Source: CAIXTV01 sp964543995 (GTDB lineage: Bacteria > Bacteroidota > Bacteroidia > Bacteroidales > CAIXTV01). From it: a stretch of DNA of 31,361 bases. The stretch's first letter is position 1. Each line of letters opens with the position of its first letter. Below the pieces are notes generated by a model. The model was given only the letters and a program-made list of their open reading frames with translations. It had not been told where the DNA came from and made no database searches. Both the position numbers and the translations under genes were made by a program. The stretch is taken from positions 1-31,361 of the forward strand of contig CAZJBB010000013.1 in NCBI GenBank assembly GCA_964543995.1, in the 5' to 3' direction. This document shows positions 1 through 8,933 of this stretch, in pieces.

Positions 1-45
1 GATAGCTTCAGGTGACTGGAGTTCAGACGTGTGCTCTTCCGATCT
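1..45 (-). other. Illumina TruSeq adapter and index (not genomic)
   Basis: Bases 12-45 match the Illumina multiplexing adapter end to end (GTGACTGGAGTTC at 12-24, finishing in CTCTTCCGATCT at 34-45). Bases 4-11 (AGCTTCAG) are the reverse complement of CTGAAGCT, which I recall as TruSeq HT i7 index D707. Bases 1-3 (GAT) fit the end of the P7 arm. On the minus strand this is insert, then adapter read-through, then index. Genomic sequence therefore starts at 46. This is an untrimmed library artefact. Confidence 0.97.
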
Positions 46-346
46 ACACCATAAATATATGTCCAAGTTGAGCAATCAATGCGGGCCCATACCAATGAAA
101 TAAAAACAAACCTCCGCCGCCAAACATTAACATAAATGGAATGGAAGTATTCAATAAAACCGGCTTTTTTAGGAAATATCCAAGAATATACAAGGTGCAA
201 GCCGGTACACAGGCATTGAATAAAAGCCATGCTAATATTGGGAATTTAAAAACAAATAGAAAATGATAGGTTGACCCAATCATCATTAAAATATTGAAAA
301 TCAAAATTATAAAACCTAATTTTCGATGCAAGTTTTTGCTGTACAT
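46..346 (-). CDS. small multi-pass membrane protein, 3' end missing (partial)
   Basis: I do not recognise the family. The 100 visible residues are strongly hydrophobic, with about three membrane segments (roughly residues 10-30, 36-58 and 66-85), the last containing a GGGG run followed by an FHWYGP motif. There is no cleavable signal peptide. The apparent TAG stop at 46-44 uses one genomic base and two adapter bases, so it is artificial and the real protein is longer. The ATG at 346-344 has a TATCTTTG -7 element 26 nt upstream on the same strand. The gene is divergent from the synthase-phosphorylase fusion and shares a 119-bp intergenic region with it. A small inner-membrane protein is all that can be said. 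Confidence 0.6.
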
Positions 347-371
347 AGAGCTCTTCTATTAAATTATAATT

Positions 372-379
372 CAAAGATA
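372..379 (-). promoter_or_regulatory. -7 element TATCTTTG for the membrane-protein gene
   Basis: On the minus strand this reads TATCTTTG, an exact fit to the Bacteroidota TAnnTTTG element, 25 nt before the ATG at 346. I see no clear TTG -33 element at the expected distance. Confidence 0.45.
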
Positions 380-433
380 AGGATTTTTAAGAAATACGCG
401 GGGTTTTAAAAACTATTGAGTCGTCTAAAATCG

Positions 434-441
434 TACTTTTG
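434..441 (+). promoter_or_regulatory. -7 element TACTTTTG for the synthase-phosphorylase gene
   Basis: TACTTTTG fits TAnnTTTG exactly and lies 24 nt before the ATG at 466, giving a short leader. A TTG at 416-418 could be the -33 element, but the 15-nt spacing is shorter than the usual 17-23. Confidence 0.5.
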
Positions 442-465
442 CACTCTTTAATAAAAATACTCTAA

Positions 466-3400
466 ATGCTAACACCAGATTATATATTTGAAGTCAGTTG
501 GGAAACTTGTAATAAAGTAGGAGGAATCCACACCGTAATATCTACTAAAGCGAAAACCATAGAAGAGGCTTATAGAAATAAATACATTCTTATTGGTCCT
601 GATGTATGGAAAGAGACCAGTTCGAATCCGGAATTCATTGAGGAAAAAAATCGTTTTAAAACTTGGCGTGAAAAAGCCGAAAAAAAAGGATTGTATTTCA
701 AGGTTGGCCGTTGGAATATCAGTGGAAGTCCCATTGTGATTTTACTGGATTTTACCTCTTTTTTTGCTACAAAAGATGCTATTTTTGCTGAACTTTGGGA
801 GACCTATCAATTAGATTCTCTCAATGGGCAGTGGGATTATATTGAACCTGCTTTATTTGGTTGGGGAGCCGCCCAAGTGATAGAAAGCTTTTATCAGGAA
901 AATATTACGGCTCAAGAAAGCATTGTCGCTCAATTTCATGAGTGGCTTACCGGAACCGGAGTTTTATATCTAAAAAAGCAAGTTCCTCAAATTGCTTGTG
1001 TTTTTACTACTCATGCCACTGTGATTGGCAGAACCATTGCCGGTAACGGCTTGCCTTTATACGAAAACATGGAACAGTATAATGCAGAAGTAATTTCTAA
1101 CTTACACAATGTTCATTCTAAATACTCTGTTGAGAAGCTGGCATCACAACATTCTGATGCATTCACCACAGTGAGTATGATTACGGCTAACGAATGCCGA
1201 AATTTCCTTGGTATTCAACCGGATGTAATTACACCGAATGGTTTTGAGCCTTCATTTGTACCTTCATCAGATCATTTTGAAGAAAAACGATTGTATTCAA
1301 GGGAATTACTATTCAAGGTAGCTGAAGCAGTTTGTAATCAGGAAATTCCCAGAGAAAGTAAGCTGTTCATTAGCAGTGGTCGATATGAATTTTACAATAA
1401 AGGACTTGATCTTTATATAGAAGCTTTGGCGGCGATACAAAAAGATGAAACAAACCAAACGCCTGTATTGGCTTATATTACAGTTCCTGCTGGAAATTTA
1501 GGTGCACGACGAAATATAATTGATCGTTTGGGAGCCCCTGATTTTAGTGACCCTAAATCGGAACGATATCTTACCCATACACTGCATAATTCGGATTCAG
1601 ATCCCATTATGCATAAACTAAAAGAATTTGGATTGTTAAACTTGCCAGGTAGTAAGGTAAAAGTAATATTTGTACCTTGTTATTTGAATGGCGACGATGG
1701 TATATTTAATTTACATTATTACGATTTGCTCATTGGGTTCGATCTATCTGTATTTCCTTCTTATTATGAACCTTGGGGTTACACACCTTTAGAAAGTATT
1801 GCTTTTCATATACCTACCATCACAACTACCTTAGCCGGATTTGGCGCATGGGCTAAAGCCTCCGGATTTGAAGGCAATTCGGTTAAAGTAATTTACAGAA
1901 GTGACTTTAATAAAGAAGAAGTGGTACATTCTATTTCTTCCCAAATGAAAGATTTTTGTCAATTTTCAAAGGATCAAATTCAAGAAATTAGGAATAAGGC
2001 ATTTGAAATTTCCAATGCTGCCCTATGGGAAAATTTAATTTCGGAATACTATAAAGCCTATTCAATTGCTTTAGAAAAGTCTATAGCCAGAGCAGATCAA
2101 TATTCAAGTAAAACATTACCTTCTGGTAGTTTACAAGCTGTAACTGAATTAAATAAGCCTGAATGGAAAAAAGTATTCATCAAGACTTCTTTTCCGAAAT
2201 CTCTTGAGAAATTGCAGCATTTGGCTAAAAACTTATGGTGGTCCTGGAATTTCGAAGCCCATGATCTGTTCGAAATGATAGACCCTAATCTTTGGAAGGA
2301 ATCAGGGAATAACCCAATTTTATTACTCGAACTTTTATCGTATGATCAAATTAAAACGCTGGAAACCAAATCAGCCTTTATTGAAAAATTGAATGAGGTT
2401 TACCATACTTTCGAGAACTACCTTAATGAGAAAGTAAACGCAAAGAGTCCTGCCATTGCCTATTTTAGTATGGAGTTCGGTTTGCACAATACCCTTAAAA
2501 TCTTTTCCGGTGGTTTAGGGATGTTAGCCGGAGATTATTTGAAACAAGCAAGTGACACCAATGTTAATATGACCGGCATCGGACTTTTATACCGTCAAGG
2601 GTATTTTAATCAAAGTATTTCTTTGCATGGAGAACAAATTAACCAGTATAGTAATCAGAAATTTTCTCAACTTCCATTAATTCCCGTTTTCACTGAAGAA
2701 AATAATTGGCTGAAAATTAGCATTGCTTTGCCCGGAAGGATTTTATATGCAAAAGTTTGGAAAGTAGAAGTAGGGCGAGTTAATTTATACTTATTGGATA
2801 CTGATATTGAGGAAAACACTGAATACGATCGCTTGGTTACTTTTCATCTATACGGTGGCGAAAATGAGAATCGTTTCAAACAGGAATTATTACTTGGAGT
2901 AGGAGGGATTCGACTTCTCGATGCATTAGGAATAAAGTCAGATGTGTTTCATCTTAATGAAGGCCATGCTGCATTTGCCGGATTAGAAAGACTAAGAAAA
3001 TATGTGGTAGAGTATAAACTCACTTTTGATGTTGCCTTAGAAGTAGTGAAAGCATCTTCTCTTTTTACAACTCACACAGCCGTTGCCGCAGGCCATGATG
3101 TTTTTCCGGAAGATATTCTAAGAACTTATATTCCTCATTATCCGGATAGATTAAATATAACTTGGGAAGAATTCATGGATTTGGGTAAAATGCAACCGGA
3201 TCCTAAAGACAATAAGTTTCAAATGAGTGCTTTGGCTATTAAATTATCTCAAGCAACCAACGGGGTTAGTAAAATTCATGGAGTGGTTTCTCGAGAATTG
3301 TTTAAAAGCATGTTTCCCGGATTTTATCCCAATGAATTGTATATAGATTATGTTACTAACGGAGTCCATTTTCCAACTTGGGTTTCAAGGCAATGGCTTG

Positions 3401-4689
3401 ATTTGTACAAGAAATACATCAGTCAGGATTTCTTATATAATCATTCCAAGCTTCAGCCATGGAAAAATATCCAAAGTGTACCAGATAAAGAAATTTGGGA
3501 AGTAAGAAATGCTTTAAGGATTGAATTAGTTAATGAAATTAAAAGCCGTCTGAATCAGGATCTTACTTTACGTCAGGAAAATCCAAAATACATTTTAAAA
3601 ACCTTGGATGCCCTTGATGATAAAACACTCACCATTGGTTTCGCAAGAAGGTTTGCTTCTTATAAAAGAGCACATTTATTATTTAATAATCTGGAAAGAT
3701 TAGCAAGCATTTGCAATGCCAAACAGATGCCTGTTCAATTTGTTTTTGCAGGGAAAGCCCATCCAAAGGATATTGAAGGGCAAAATTTAATTAAAAGGAT
3801 TATCGAGATTTCGAGAAAAGAGGAATTCATTGGGAAAATTACATTTGTAGAGAATTACGATATTGAATTGGCGAAAAAGTTAATTTCAGGTTGTGATGTT
3901 TGGCTGAATACGCCTACAAGACCTCTGGAGGCTAGTGGAACCAGCGGTGAAAAGGCTGTAATGAATGGGGTGGTGAACTTTAGTGTTCTTGATGGGTGGT
4001 GGGCAGAAGGATACAGCAAAGGAGCAGGCTGGGCTTTAAAAGAAAGCAGAACCTATGCTGATCAAGCAATGCAAGATGTGTTAGATGCTGAGACCATATA
4101 TAATATGTTGGAAAATGAAATTATTCCATTATTTTATGAAAGGAATCAAGTTAACATTCCTACGAAATGGATTTCTCATATCAAAAACACCATTTCTGAG
4201 ATTTCACCTAATTTCACCACTGATCGAATGTTGGAGGACTATTCACAAAAGTTCTATTCGCCTTTAAATCAAAGATTTTGTGCGTTATTTGAAAATAATT
4301 TTAATGAAGCGAGAAACATTTCTTCGTGGAAAAAAAGGATTGCTCATGGCTGGAATCAAATTGAAATATTAGAAATAAACATACCTGATTCCAAAGACGC
4401 ACTTTTTTTAGGAGAAGTATTTAAAGCAACCGTGAGCATTGATGCCGGAGAATTATGCCCTGAAGATATTGGAATTGAAGTTTTGTTTGGAAGAAAAGAA
4501 GATGATATTGTAAAAAAGATTCTTTTTAGTCATCAACTGAATATAGTGTTAGAAAAAAATAATATTGTTACTTTTGCTTGTGAAGTTCCAATATCGAATG
4601 TTGGAGTTTATGATTACGCATTTCGAATGTATGCCAAAAACGATGCATTACCGCATAGGCAAGATTTTGGAATGCTTAAATGGATTTAG
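466..4689 (+). CDS. bifunctional fusion: GT3 glycogen synthase + GT35 alpha-glucan phosphorylase
   Basis: This 1407-residue cytoplasmic protein joins two complete glucan enzymes. Residues 1 to about 555 resemble eukaryotic-type (GT3) glycogen synthase: an N-terminal NKVGGIHTVI loop, the GT3 signature GRYEFYNKG with R306, and the E-x7-E pair E435/E443 in EPWGYTPLE. Residues about 575-660 are a DUF3417-like segment (NLWWSWN at 590-595). Residues about 661-1290 are a GT35 phosphorylase with FSMEFG and SGGLGMLAGD motifs and the pyridoxal-phosphate lysine K1163 in GTSGEKA. A beta-rich C-terminal region ends in the DFGMLKW typical of DUF3417-type phosphorylases. The synthase half should extend glycogen from a nucleotide sugar; the phosphorylase half should release glucose-1-phosphate. 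Both catalytic signatures look intact, with no frameshift. fabG follows 36 nt later. I believe similar fusions exist in other Bacteroidota but cannot check here. Confidence 0.9.
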   Translation: MLTPDYIFEVSWETCNKVGGIHTVISTKAKTIEEAYRNKYILIGPDVWKETSSNPEFIEEKNRFKTWREKAEKKGLYFKVGRWNISGSPIVILLDFTSFFATKDAIFAELWETYQLDSLNGQWDYIEPALFGWGAAQVIESFYQENITAQESIVAQFHEWLTGTGVLYLKKQVPQIACVFTTHATVIGRTIAGNGLPLYENMEQYNAEVISNLHNVHSKYSVEKLASQHSDAFTTVSMITANECRNFLGIQPDVITPNGFEPSFVPSSDHFEEKRLYSRELLFKVAEAVCNQEIPRESKLFISSGRYEFYNKGLDLYIEALAAIQKDETNQTPVLAYITVPAGNLGARRNIIDRLGAPDFSDPKSERYLTHTLHNSDSDPIMHKLKEFGLLNLPGSKVKVIFVPCYLNGDDGIFNLHYYDLLIGFDLSVFPSYYEPWGYTPLESIAFHIPTITTTLAGFGAWAKASGFEGNSVKVIYRSDFNKEEVVHSISSQMKDFCQFSKDQIQEIRNKAFEISNAALWENLISEYYKAYSIALEKSIARADQYSSKTLPSGSLQAVTELNKPEWKKVFIKTSFPKSLEKLQHLAKNLWWSWNFEAHDLFEMIDPNLWKESGNNPILLLELLSYDQIKTLETKSAFIEKLNEVYHTFENYLNEKVNAKSPAIAYFSMEFGLHNTLKIFSGGLGMLAGDYLKQASDTNVNMTGIGLLYRQGYFNQSISLHGEQINQYSNQKFSQLPLIPVFTEENNWLKISIALPGRILYAKVWKVEVGRVNLYLLDTDIEENTEYDRLVTFHLYGGENENRFKQELLLGVGGIRLLDALGIKSDVFHLNEGHAAFAGLERLRKYVVEYKLTFDVALEVVKASSLFTTHTAVAAGHDVFPEDILRTYIPHYPDRLNITWEEFMDLGKMQPDPKDNKFQMSALAIKLSQATNGVSKIHGVVSRELFKSMFPGFYPNELYIDYVTNGVHFPTWVSRQWLDLYKKYISQDFLYNHSKLQPWKNIQSVPDKEIWEVRNALRIELVNEIKSRLNQDLTLRQENPKYILKTLDALDDKTLTIGFARRFASYKRAHLLFNNLERLASICNAKQMPVQFVFAGKAHPKDIEGQNLIKRIIEISRKEEFIGKITFVENYDIELAKKLISGCDVWLNTPTRPLEASGTSGEKAVMNGVVNFSVLDGWWAEGYSKGAGWALKESRTYADQAMQDVLDAETIYNMLENEIIPLFYERNQVNIPTKWISHIKNTISEISPNFTTDRMLEDYSQKFYSPLNQRFCALFENNFNEARNISSWKKRIAHGWNQIEILEINIPDSKDALFLGEVFKATVSIDAGELCPEDIGIEVLFGRKEDDIVKKILFSHQLNIVLEKNNIVTFACEVPISNVGVYDYAFRMYAKNDALPHRQDFGMLKWI

Positions 4690-4725
4690 AAATTACTTTA
4701 AATTAATTATAAATAACTACTGATT

Positions 4726-5472
4726 ATGAATTTGTTAACAGGAAAAAAGGCCATCATTACCGGTGCTTCAAGGGGAATTGGTAGATCCATCGCATTAGAG
4801 TTTGCAAAAAACGGAGCAGATGTAGCATTTACCGACCTTAATTATGATGATAAAGCAATATCATTAGAAAATGAATTGAGAGCGTTTGGAGTAAAAGCCA
4901 AGGCTTATGTTTCAGATGCTTCTAAATTTGATCAAGCGGAAGCCCTTATTAATGAGGTAGCTTCTGAATTCGGAACCATTGATGCCATCGTAAATAACGC
5001 AGGAATCACTCGCGATAATTTGCTTTTGAGAATGACTGAGAATGATTGGGACATGGTAATGAACATTAACCTTAAATCTGTTTTCAATTGCACCAAAGCT
5101 GTTCAACGTATAATGTTGAAACAACGTTCCGGATCCATAATAAACATAAGTTCTGTTGTGGGTATAGAAGGAAATGCCGGACAGTCTAATTATTCAGCTT
5201 CAAAAGCCGGTATCATTGGATTCTCAAAGTCTGTTGCCCAAGAATTGGGTTCCAGGAGTATTCGTTGCAACGCCATTGCTCCAGGATTTATTGAAACCGA
5301 AATGACCTCTGTTTTACCTCCGGAAATTAAAGAAGGATGGATTAAAGATATCCCATTGAAAAGGGTTGGGCTTCCGCAGGATGTTGCACAGTTAGCCGTT
5401 TTTCTTGCTTCCGATTTAAGTTCATATATTACCGGACAGGTAATTTCTGTTTGCGGAGGACTGCATACCTAA
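4726..5472 (+). CDS. fabG: 3-oxoacyl-ACP reductase FabG
   Basis: This 248-residue short-chain dehydrogenase reduces 3-oxoacyl-ACP with NADPH in fatty-acid elongation, in the cytoplasm. The Rossmann motif TGASRGIG is at 12-19 and NNAG at 90-93. The catalytic set is N115 (NINL), S143, Y156 and K160, all present and at FabG spacing. IAPGFIETEMT near residue 190 and a C-terminal GQVISVCGG are also FabG-like. Length and motifs fit FabG better than a general sugar or steroid dehydrogenase, although close paralogues with other substrates cannot be excluded. It lies 36 nt after the glucan fusion and 29 nt before the vWA gene, with no promoter element visible between, so it may be co-transcribed. Confidence 0.9.
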   Translation: MNLLTGKKAIITGASRGIGRSIALEFAKNGADVAFTDLNYDDKAISLENELRAFGVKAKAYVSDASKFDQAEALINEVASEFGTIDAIVNNAGITRDNLLLRMTENDWDMVMNINLKSVFNCTKAVQRIMLKQRSGSIINISSVVGIEGNAGQSNYSASKAGIIGFSKSVAQELGSRSIRCNAIAPGFIETEMTSVLPPEIKEGWIKDIPLKRVGLPQDVAQLAVFLASDLSSYITGQVISVCGGLHT

Positions 5473-5501
5473 TTAGTTAAACTTCTATACAATACATAGC
5501 T

Positions 5502-7583
5502 TTGAAAATTATTAGCGAATACCCATTTTGGATATTTATTCTTTGTATTCTGTTTGGTTTTTTGATAAGCTTTCTATTATACTTTAATAAAAAAGAAAAA
5601 GCATATCACAAAAGATTGACTTATTTATTGTTCACGATAAGAGGACTTTATGTTTGGTTAATTGCTTTATTACTTTTATCGCTTTTTATTCGGTTAGATC
5701 AAAAAATCTCCGAAAAACCATTATTAATTATTGGAGTTGACAATTCCGAGTCTATTAAATTAAGTTCGGATTCTGTATTTTACAAGCAAGATTTTCCAAA
5801 AAAGATAAATGATTTAGCAACATCTTGTGCTGACAAATTTGATGTAAAATTAGTATCATTTGGAGACAAGATTAAAGATGGATTTAATGGCAAGTACACT
5901 GATAAACTAACTGATTTCTCCGAACTTTTTAACTATGTATCAGAAAGTTTTAGCAGTAAAAATATGGGGGCATTGGTTATTGCAAGTGACGGGATATTTA
6001 ATAGGGGCTTACAACCCTTGTACGCAATTGACAGACCATGTTATCCTATCTATACCATTGCTTTAGGTGACACGACCTTAAAGACTGATGCTTATATTAA
6101 AAAATTGAATTTTCCTAAGACTGTATTTGCAAAGAATGATTTCCCAATTGAAGTGAATGTTCAAGTAGATAATTTAAATGGAAATACTTGTGAAATAGAT
6201 TTAATTAAGGAGAATAAAATTATTCAAAGTAAGACATTTAAGGTTAATTCAAATAGAAATTTTCAATCTGAAACTTTTTGGGTGAATCAGGAGAAAGCCG
6301 GAATTGAGCATTATAAAATATCCATAAAGGAATTAAATAATGAATATAACTATATTAATAATCAAAGAGATATATTTATAAATGTAGTGGATGATAAAAA
6401 GAAAATTCTTTTATTATACCAAGCAGCACATCCAGATATTGCTGCCTTAAAAGAATCTTTTAGTAATATAGAAAACTTTAATTATGAACAATATAAAGCA
6501 GACAATTTCAACAAAAATATTAACCAATATGATCTCGTAATATTGCATCAATTGCCTTCCTCACAATTCCCGGAAACAGACCTGATAAACACCTGTCGTA
6601 AAAGTTTAATCCCAGTACTATATATTATTGGAAATCAAACAAGTATTTCTAATTTTAATGGCTTAGCTACGGGTTTAACTATGAGTATTACAAACCAGCT
6701 TTTGAATGAGTCTCAAGCTGGTTTAAATCAAAACTTTTCTCAATTTACATTGAGTGAAGACATGAGTAAATACTTTAAAGAACTTCCTCCATTAAGCTGT
6801 TTTTTTGGTAATTATAAAATCTTAAGTCAATCATATACTTTAGCTTATCAAAAAATCGGGAATCTAACCACTCAATATCCATTGATTACTTTTATTAATA
6901 ATCAGAACATCACGAATGGATTTATTTGTGGCGAAGGTATTTGGAAATGGAGATCATTTGATTATTCAATGTTTCAAAATCATCGTCATTTCGAAGAGCT
7001 ATTTACAAAAGTAGTCCAGTATTTGTTAACTGACAAAAGCAAAGTGAAATTCAAAGTAAATACGAATAATACGTATTACGAAAATGAAGGAGTAGAAATA
7101 GGAGCAGAGTTGTATAATGACTCTTACGAGCTTATCAATACACCGGAAGTTAAGATTTTGCTTTCTAAGGATAAAGAACAACCTTATAGTTTTACTTTTA
7201 ACAAAAGTGAAAAAGCGTATACCTTAAAGACTTCCAGTTTGCCTGTAGGAATATATACCTATCATGCAACTACAAAATTGGGAGATAAAGCCTTGCAATA
7301 CTCAGGACAATTTGCAGTAAATCAAATAAATATTGAATCTGAACAAACGACTGCAGATTTCAATTTAATGTATAAACTGGCATTAAAAAATGGGGGGAAA
7401 ATGTATAACCCAAAACAGTTTGATTTACTTTTCAAAGAACTTAATGAAAATGAAAATATTAAAACATTGACTTATACTGAGAAAAGGTTTAATGAAGTAA
7501 TCAGAAGTCTGATTTTATTTTTAATTCTCTTTTTCTTAATAGCTTCTGAGTTGATATTAAGAAAGCGCAATGGAACTTACTAA
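5502..7583 (+). CDS. membrane-anchored vWA-like domain protein (TTG start)
   Basis: This 693-residue protein has two N-terminal membrane segments (about 9-28 and 43-63), a von Willebrand A-like domain and one C-terminal membrane segment (about 666-686) followed by a basic tail. The vWA part begins with DNSES (80-84), matching the MIDAS DxSxS pattern, and contains ASDGIFNRG (161-169). The remainder looks like extracytoplasmic beta-rich modules. The layout resembles the large uncharacterised Bacteroidota vWA membrane proteins related to Bat operons; the true role is unknown. Translation must begin at TTG 5502: an in-frame TAA lies at 5478, no ATG falls between, and the first internal Met is about 155 residues in, beyond both membrane segments. 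It is probably co-transcribed with fabG, 29 nt upstream. Confidence 0.75.
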   Translation: MKIISEYPFWIFILCILFGFLISFLLYFNKKEKAYHKRLTYLLFTIRGLYVWLIALLLLSLFIRLDQKISEKPLLIIGVDNSESIKLSSDSVFYKQDFPKKINDLATSCADKFDVKLVSFGDKIKDGFNGKYTDKLTDFSELFNYVSESFSSKNMGALVIASDGIFNRGLQPLYAIDRPCYPIYTIALGDTTLKTDAYIKKLNFPKTVFAKNDFPIEVNVQVDNLNGNTCEIDLIKENKIIQSKTFKVNSNRNFQSETFWVNQEKAGIEHYKISIKELNNEYNYINNQRDIFINVVDDKKKILLLYQAAHPDIAALKESFSNIENFNYEQYKADNFNKNINQYDLVILHQLPSSQFPETDLINTCRKSLIPVLYIIGNQTSISNFNGLATGLTMSITNQLLNESQAGLNQNFSQFTLSEDMSKYFKELPPLSCFFGNYKILSQSYTLAYQKIGNLTTQYPLITFINNQNITNGFICGEGIWKWRSFDYSMFQNHRHFEELFTKVVQYLLTDKSKVKFKVNTNNTYYENEGVEIGAELYNDSYELINTPEVKILLSKDKEQPYSFTFNKSEKAYTLKTSSLPVGIYTYHATTKLGDKALQYSGQFAVNQINIESEQTTADFNLMYKLALKNGGKMYNPKQFDLLFKELNENENIKTLTYTEKRFNEVIRSLILFLILFFLIASELILRKRNGTY

Positions 7584-7669
7584 GGTTATTATTAACCCAA
7601 AATATTTCATCTTTTTGATACATCAAATGTCTTATAATTTATATTATGTTAAATAGATGAAATAATTAA

Positions 7670-7697
7670 AAAGGATAAGCTTTAAAACTTATCCTTT
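7670..7697 (-). terminator. intrinsic terminator of the TPR-protein gene
   Basis: A perfect 10-bp stem, AAAGGATAAG (7670-7679) and CTTATCCTTT (7688-7697), closes an 8-nt loop. On the minus strand it comes just after the stop at 7705 and is followed by T-rich sequence. It may also stop transcripts of the convergent vWA gene. Confidence 0.8.
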
Positions 7698-7704
7698 CAA
7701 ACCC

Positions 7705-8862
7705 CTATTTAGGAGGATTCATTTTTTTTAGAATTTCACTGAGTTTATCGTTCTGCTTAGTTCTAGCATACAATTGTTTTAAAGAAAGCAAGGTACTTTT
7801 ATCTTTTGGATCCATTTTTAAGGCCTTTTCTAAGTATGGTTGGGCTTTTATCCACATATTTTCAAATTTCACTTTTTCTTCATCATATAATTTCTGATCT
7901 TGAATCCCTTGAGCTTTTTCAAAAATCTTAACCCCTTCATTAAAGAATAATGCTCCTAGATTATAAACAGCATCAAAATAATTAGAATCTAATTCTAGTA
8001 CTTTTAAATATTCTTTTTCTGCTTCATCCAATCTACCCATTTGATCATAATTGGCTCCAACAGCAAAGTGAATTTTAGGATTTTTGGGATCTTTAAGCAA
8101 AGCTGCATTCAAGTTCTTCTGAGCACTGTCAATGTTCCCTTGAGCAAGGTATATATTTGTTTCAGTAATAATAATGTTTAAATTATCAGGGAAAACTTTT
8201 CTCCCCTTCTTAATTGTTGTCAAGGCTTTTGTGGTATCTTTATCCGTGTTCATATATAAATTGCTCAACGATATATATACGTTTGGTTGGTGATAGTTAT
8301 TTTTAACAAGACTTTGATAGTATTTCTTCGCTCTTTCTGGTTCTTTTGCAAGTTCAGCACTTAGGGCTGCATTATATGTTGCTGAAGTATCATTGGTGCC
8401 AAAATTTGTATTGATCTTAATTGTCCTATCAAAAGCATCCATGGCTTCTTTGTATTTTCCTTTAGAGTATAATTCAACTCCTTTATTGTAAAATTGCTCA
8501 CTAATTACATATAAACCTCTCATTGGGCTTTGAGGAGCAATCATTTCATTGGAAATTTCTTTATCCAATTCTATGGCTTTATTGTATGCCTGATATGATA
8601 TTAAAATGGTTGAATCTGTATTTAAGGCACGGTATTTTTCATCTTTTGAAATGGCAATTCCAAGATAAATATTGCCTCTATAAAACCATGTTTTTGCTTG
8701 GGTACTGGTTTTCTCGTTTAAAATACATTCATCGATAGATTCTTTAGCTTTATCCAGTTGACCATTTTTATAGTAACTAAAAGCATTCATTAATTTGTTT
8801 TGCTGAGCATAAAGTCCGGAAAATGCTATACTCAAGAGTAGAATTAAGCTTAACTTTTTCAT
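7705..8862 (-). CDS. secreted tetratricopeptide-repeat (TPR) protein
   Basis: This 385-residue protein has a signal peptide (MKKLSLILLLSIAFSGLYAQ) and then about six or seven TPR-like helical repeats, for example around NAFSYYKNGQLDKA, YSKGKYKEAMDAF, YLAQGNIDSAQKNL and YDQMGRLDEAEKEY. It should be a periplasmic or envelope scaffold; the partner is unknown. I start it at 8862 rather than at the in-frame ATG at 8916: the shorter form begins directly with the signal peptide and follows an A-rich leader, and a TATCTTTG promoter element lies inside the longer version. It is 71 nt downstream of gyrA on the same strand, an arrangement I recognise from other Bacteroidota. Confidence 0.85.
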   Translation of the reverse strand: MKKLSLILLLSIAFSGLYAQQNKLMNAFSYYKNGQLDKAKESIDECILNEKTSTQAKTWFYRGNIYLGIAISKDEKYRALNTDSTILISYQAYNKAIELDKEISNEMIAPQSPMRGLYVISEQFYNKGVELYSKGKYKEAMDAFDRTIKINTNFGTNDTSATYNAALSAELAKEPERAKKYYQSLVKNNYHQPNVYISLSNLYMNTDKDTTKALTTIKKGRKVFPDNLNIIITETNIYLAQGNIDSAQKNLNAALLKDPKNPKIHFAVGANYDQMGRLDEAEKEYLKVLELDSNYFDAVYNLGALFFNEGVKIFEKAQGIQDQKLYDEEKVKFENMWIKAQPYLEKALKMDPKDKSTLLSLKQLYARTKQNDKLSEILKKMNPPK

Positions 8863-8888
8863 TTTTTTTAAATTTAATAGTTTTTGTT

Positions 8889-8916
8889 CAAAGATATTTA
8901 TTTTAGATTTATTCAA
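8889..8916 (-). promoter_or_regulatory. -33/-7 promoter of the TPR gene
   Basis: On the minus strand a TTG (8916-8914) is followed after 17 nt by TATCTTTG (8896-8889), an exact TAnnTTTG. A second TTG at 8920-8918 would give 21 nt. The element lies between the gyrA stop (8934) and the TPR start (8862), so the TPR gene can be expressed independently of gyrA. Confidence 0.6.
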
Positions 8917-8933
8917 TCAATTTTTCTGCCAAA

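Noticed and set aside
620..629. GTTCGAATCC, which resembles a tRNA T-loop
   Set aside because: It lies inside the synthase-phosphorylase frame, encodes ordinary residues and has no matching cloverleaf around it.
8863..8916. N-terminal extension of the TPR protein from the ATG at 8916
   Set aside because: It would place residues before a clear signal peptide, and the segment contains a good promoter -7 element.
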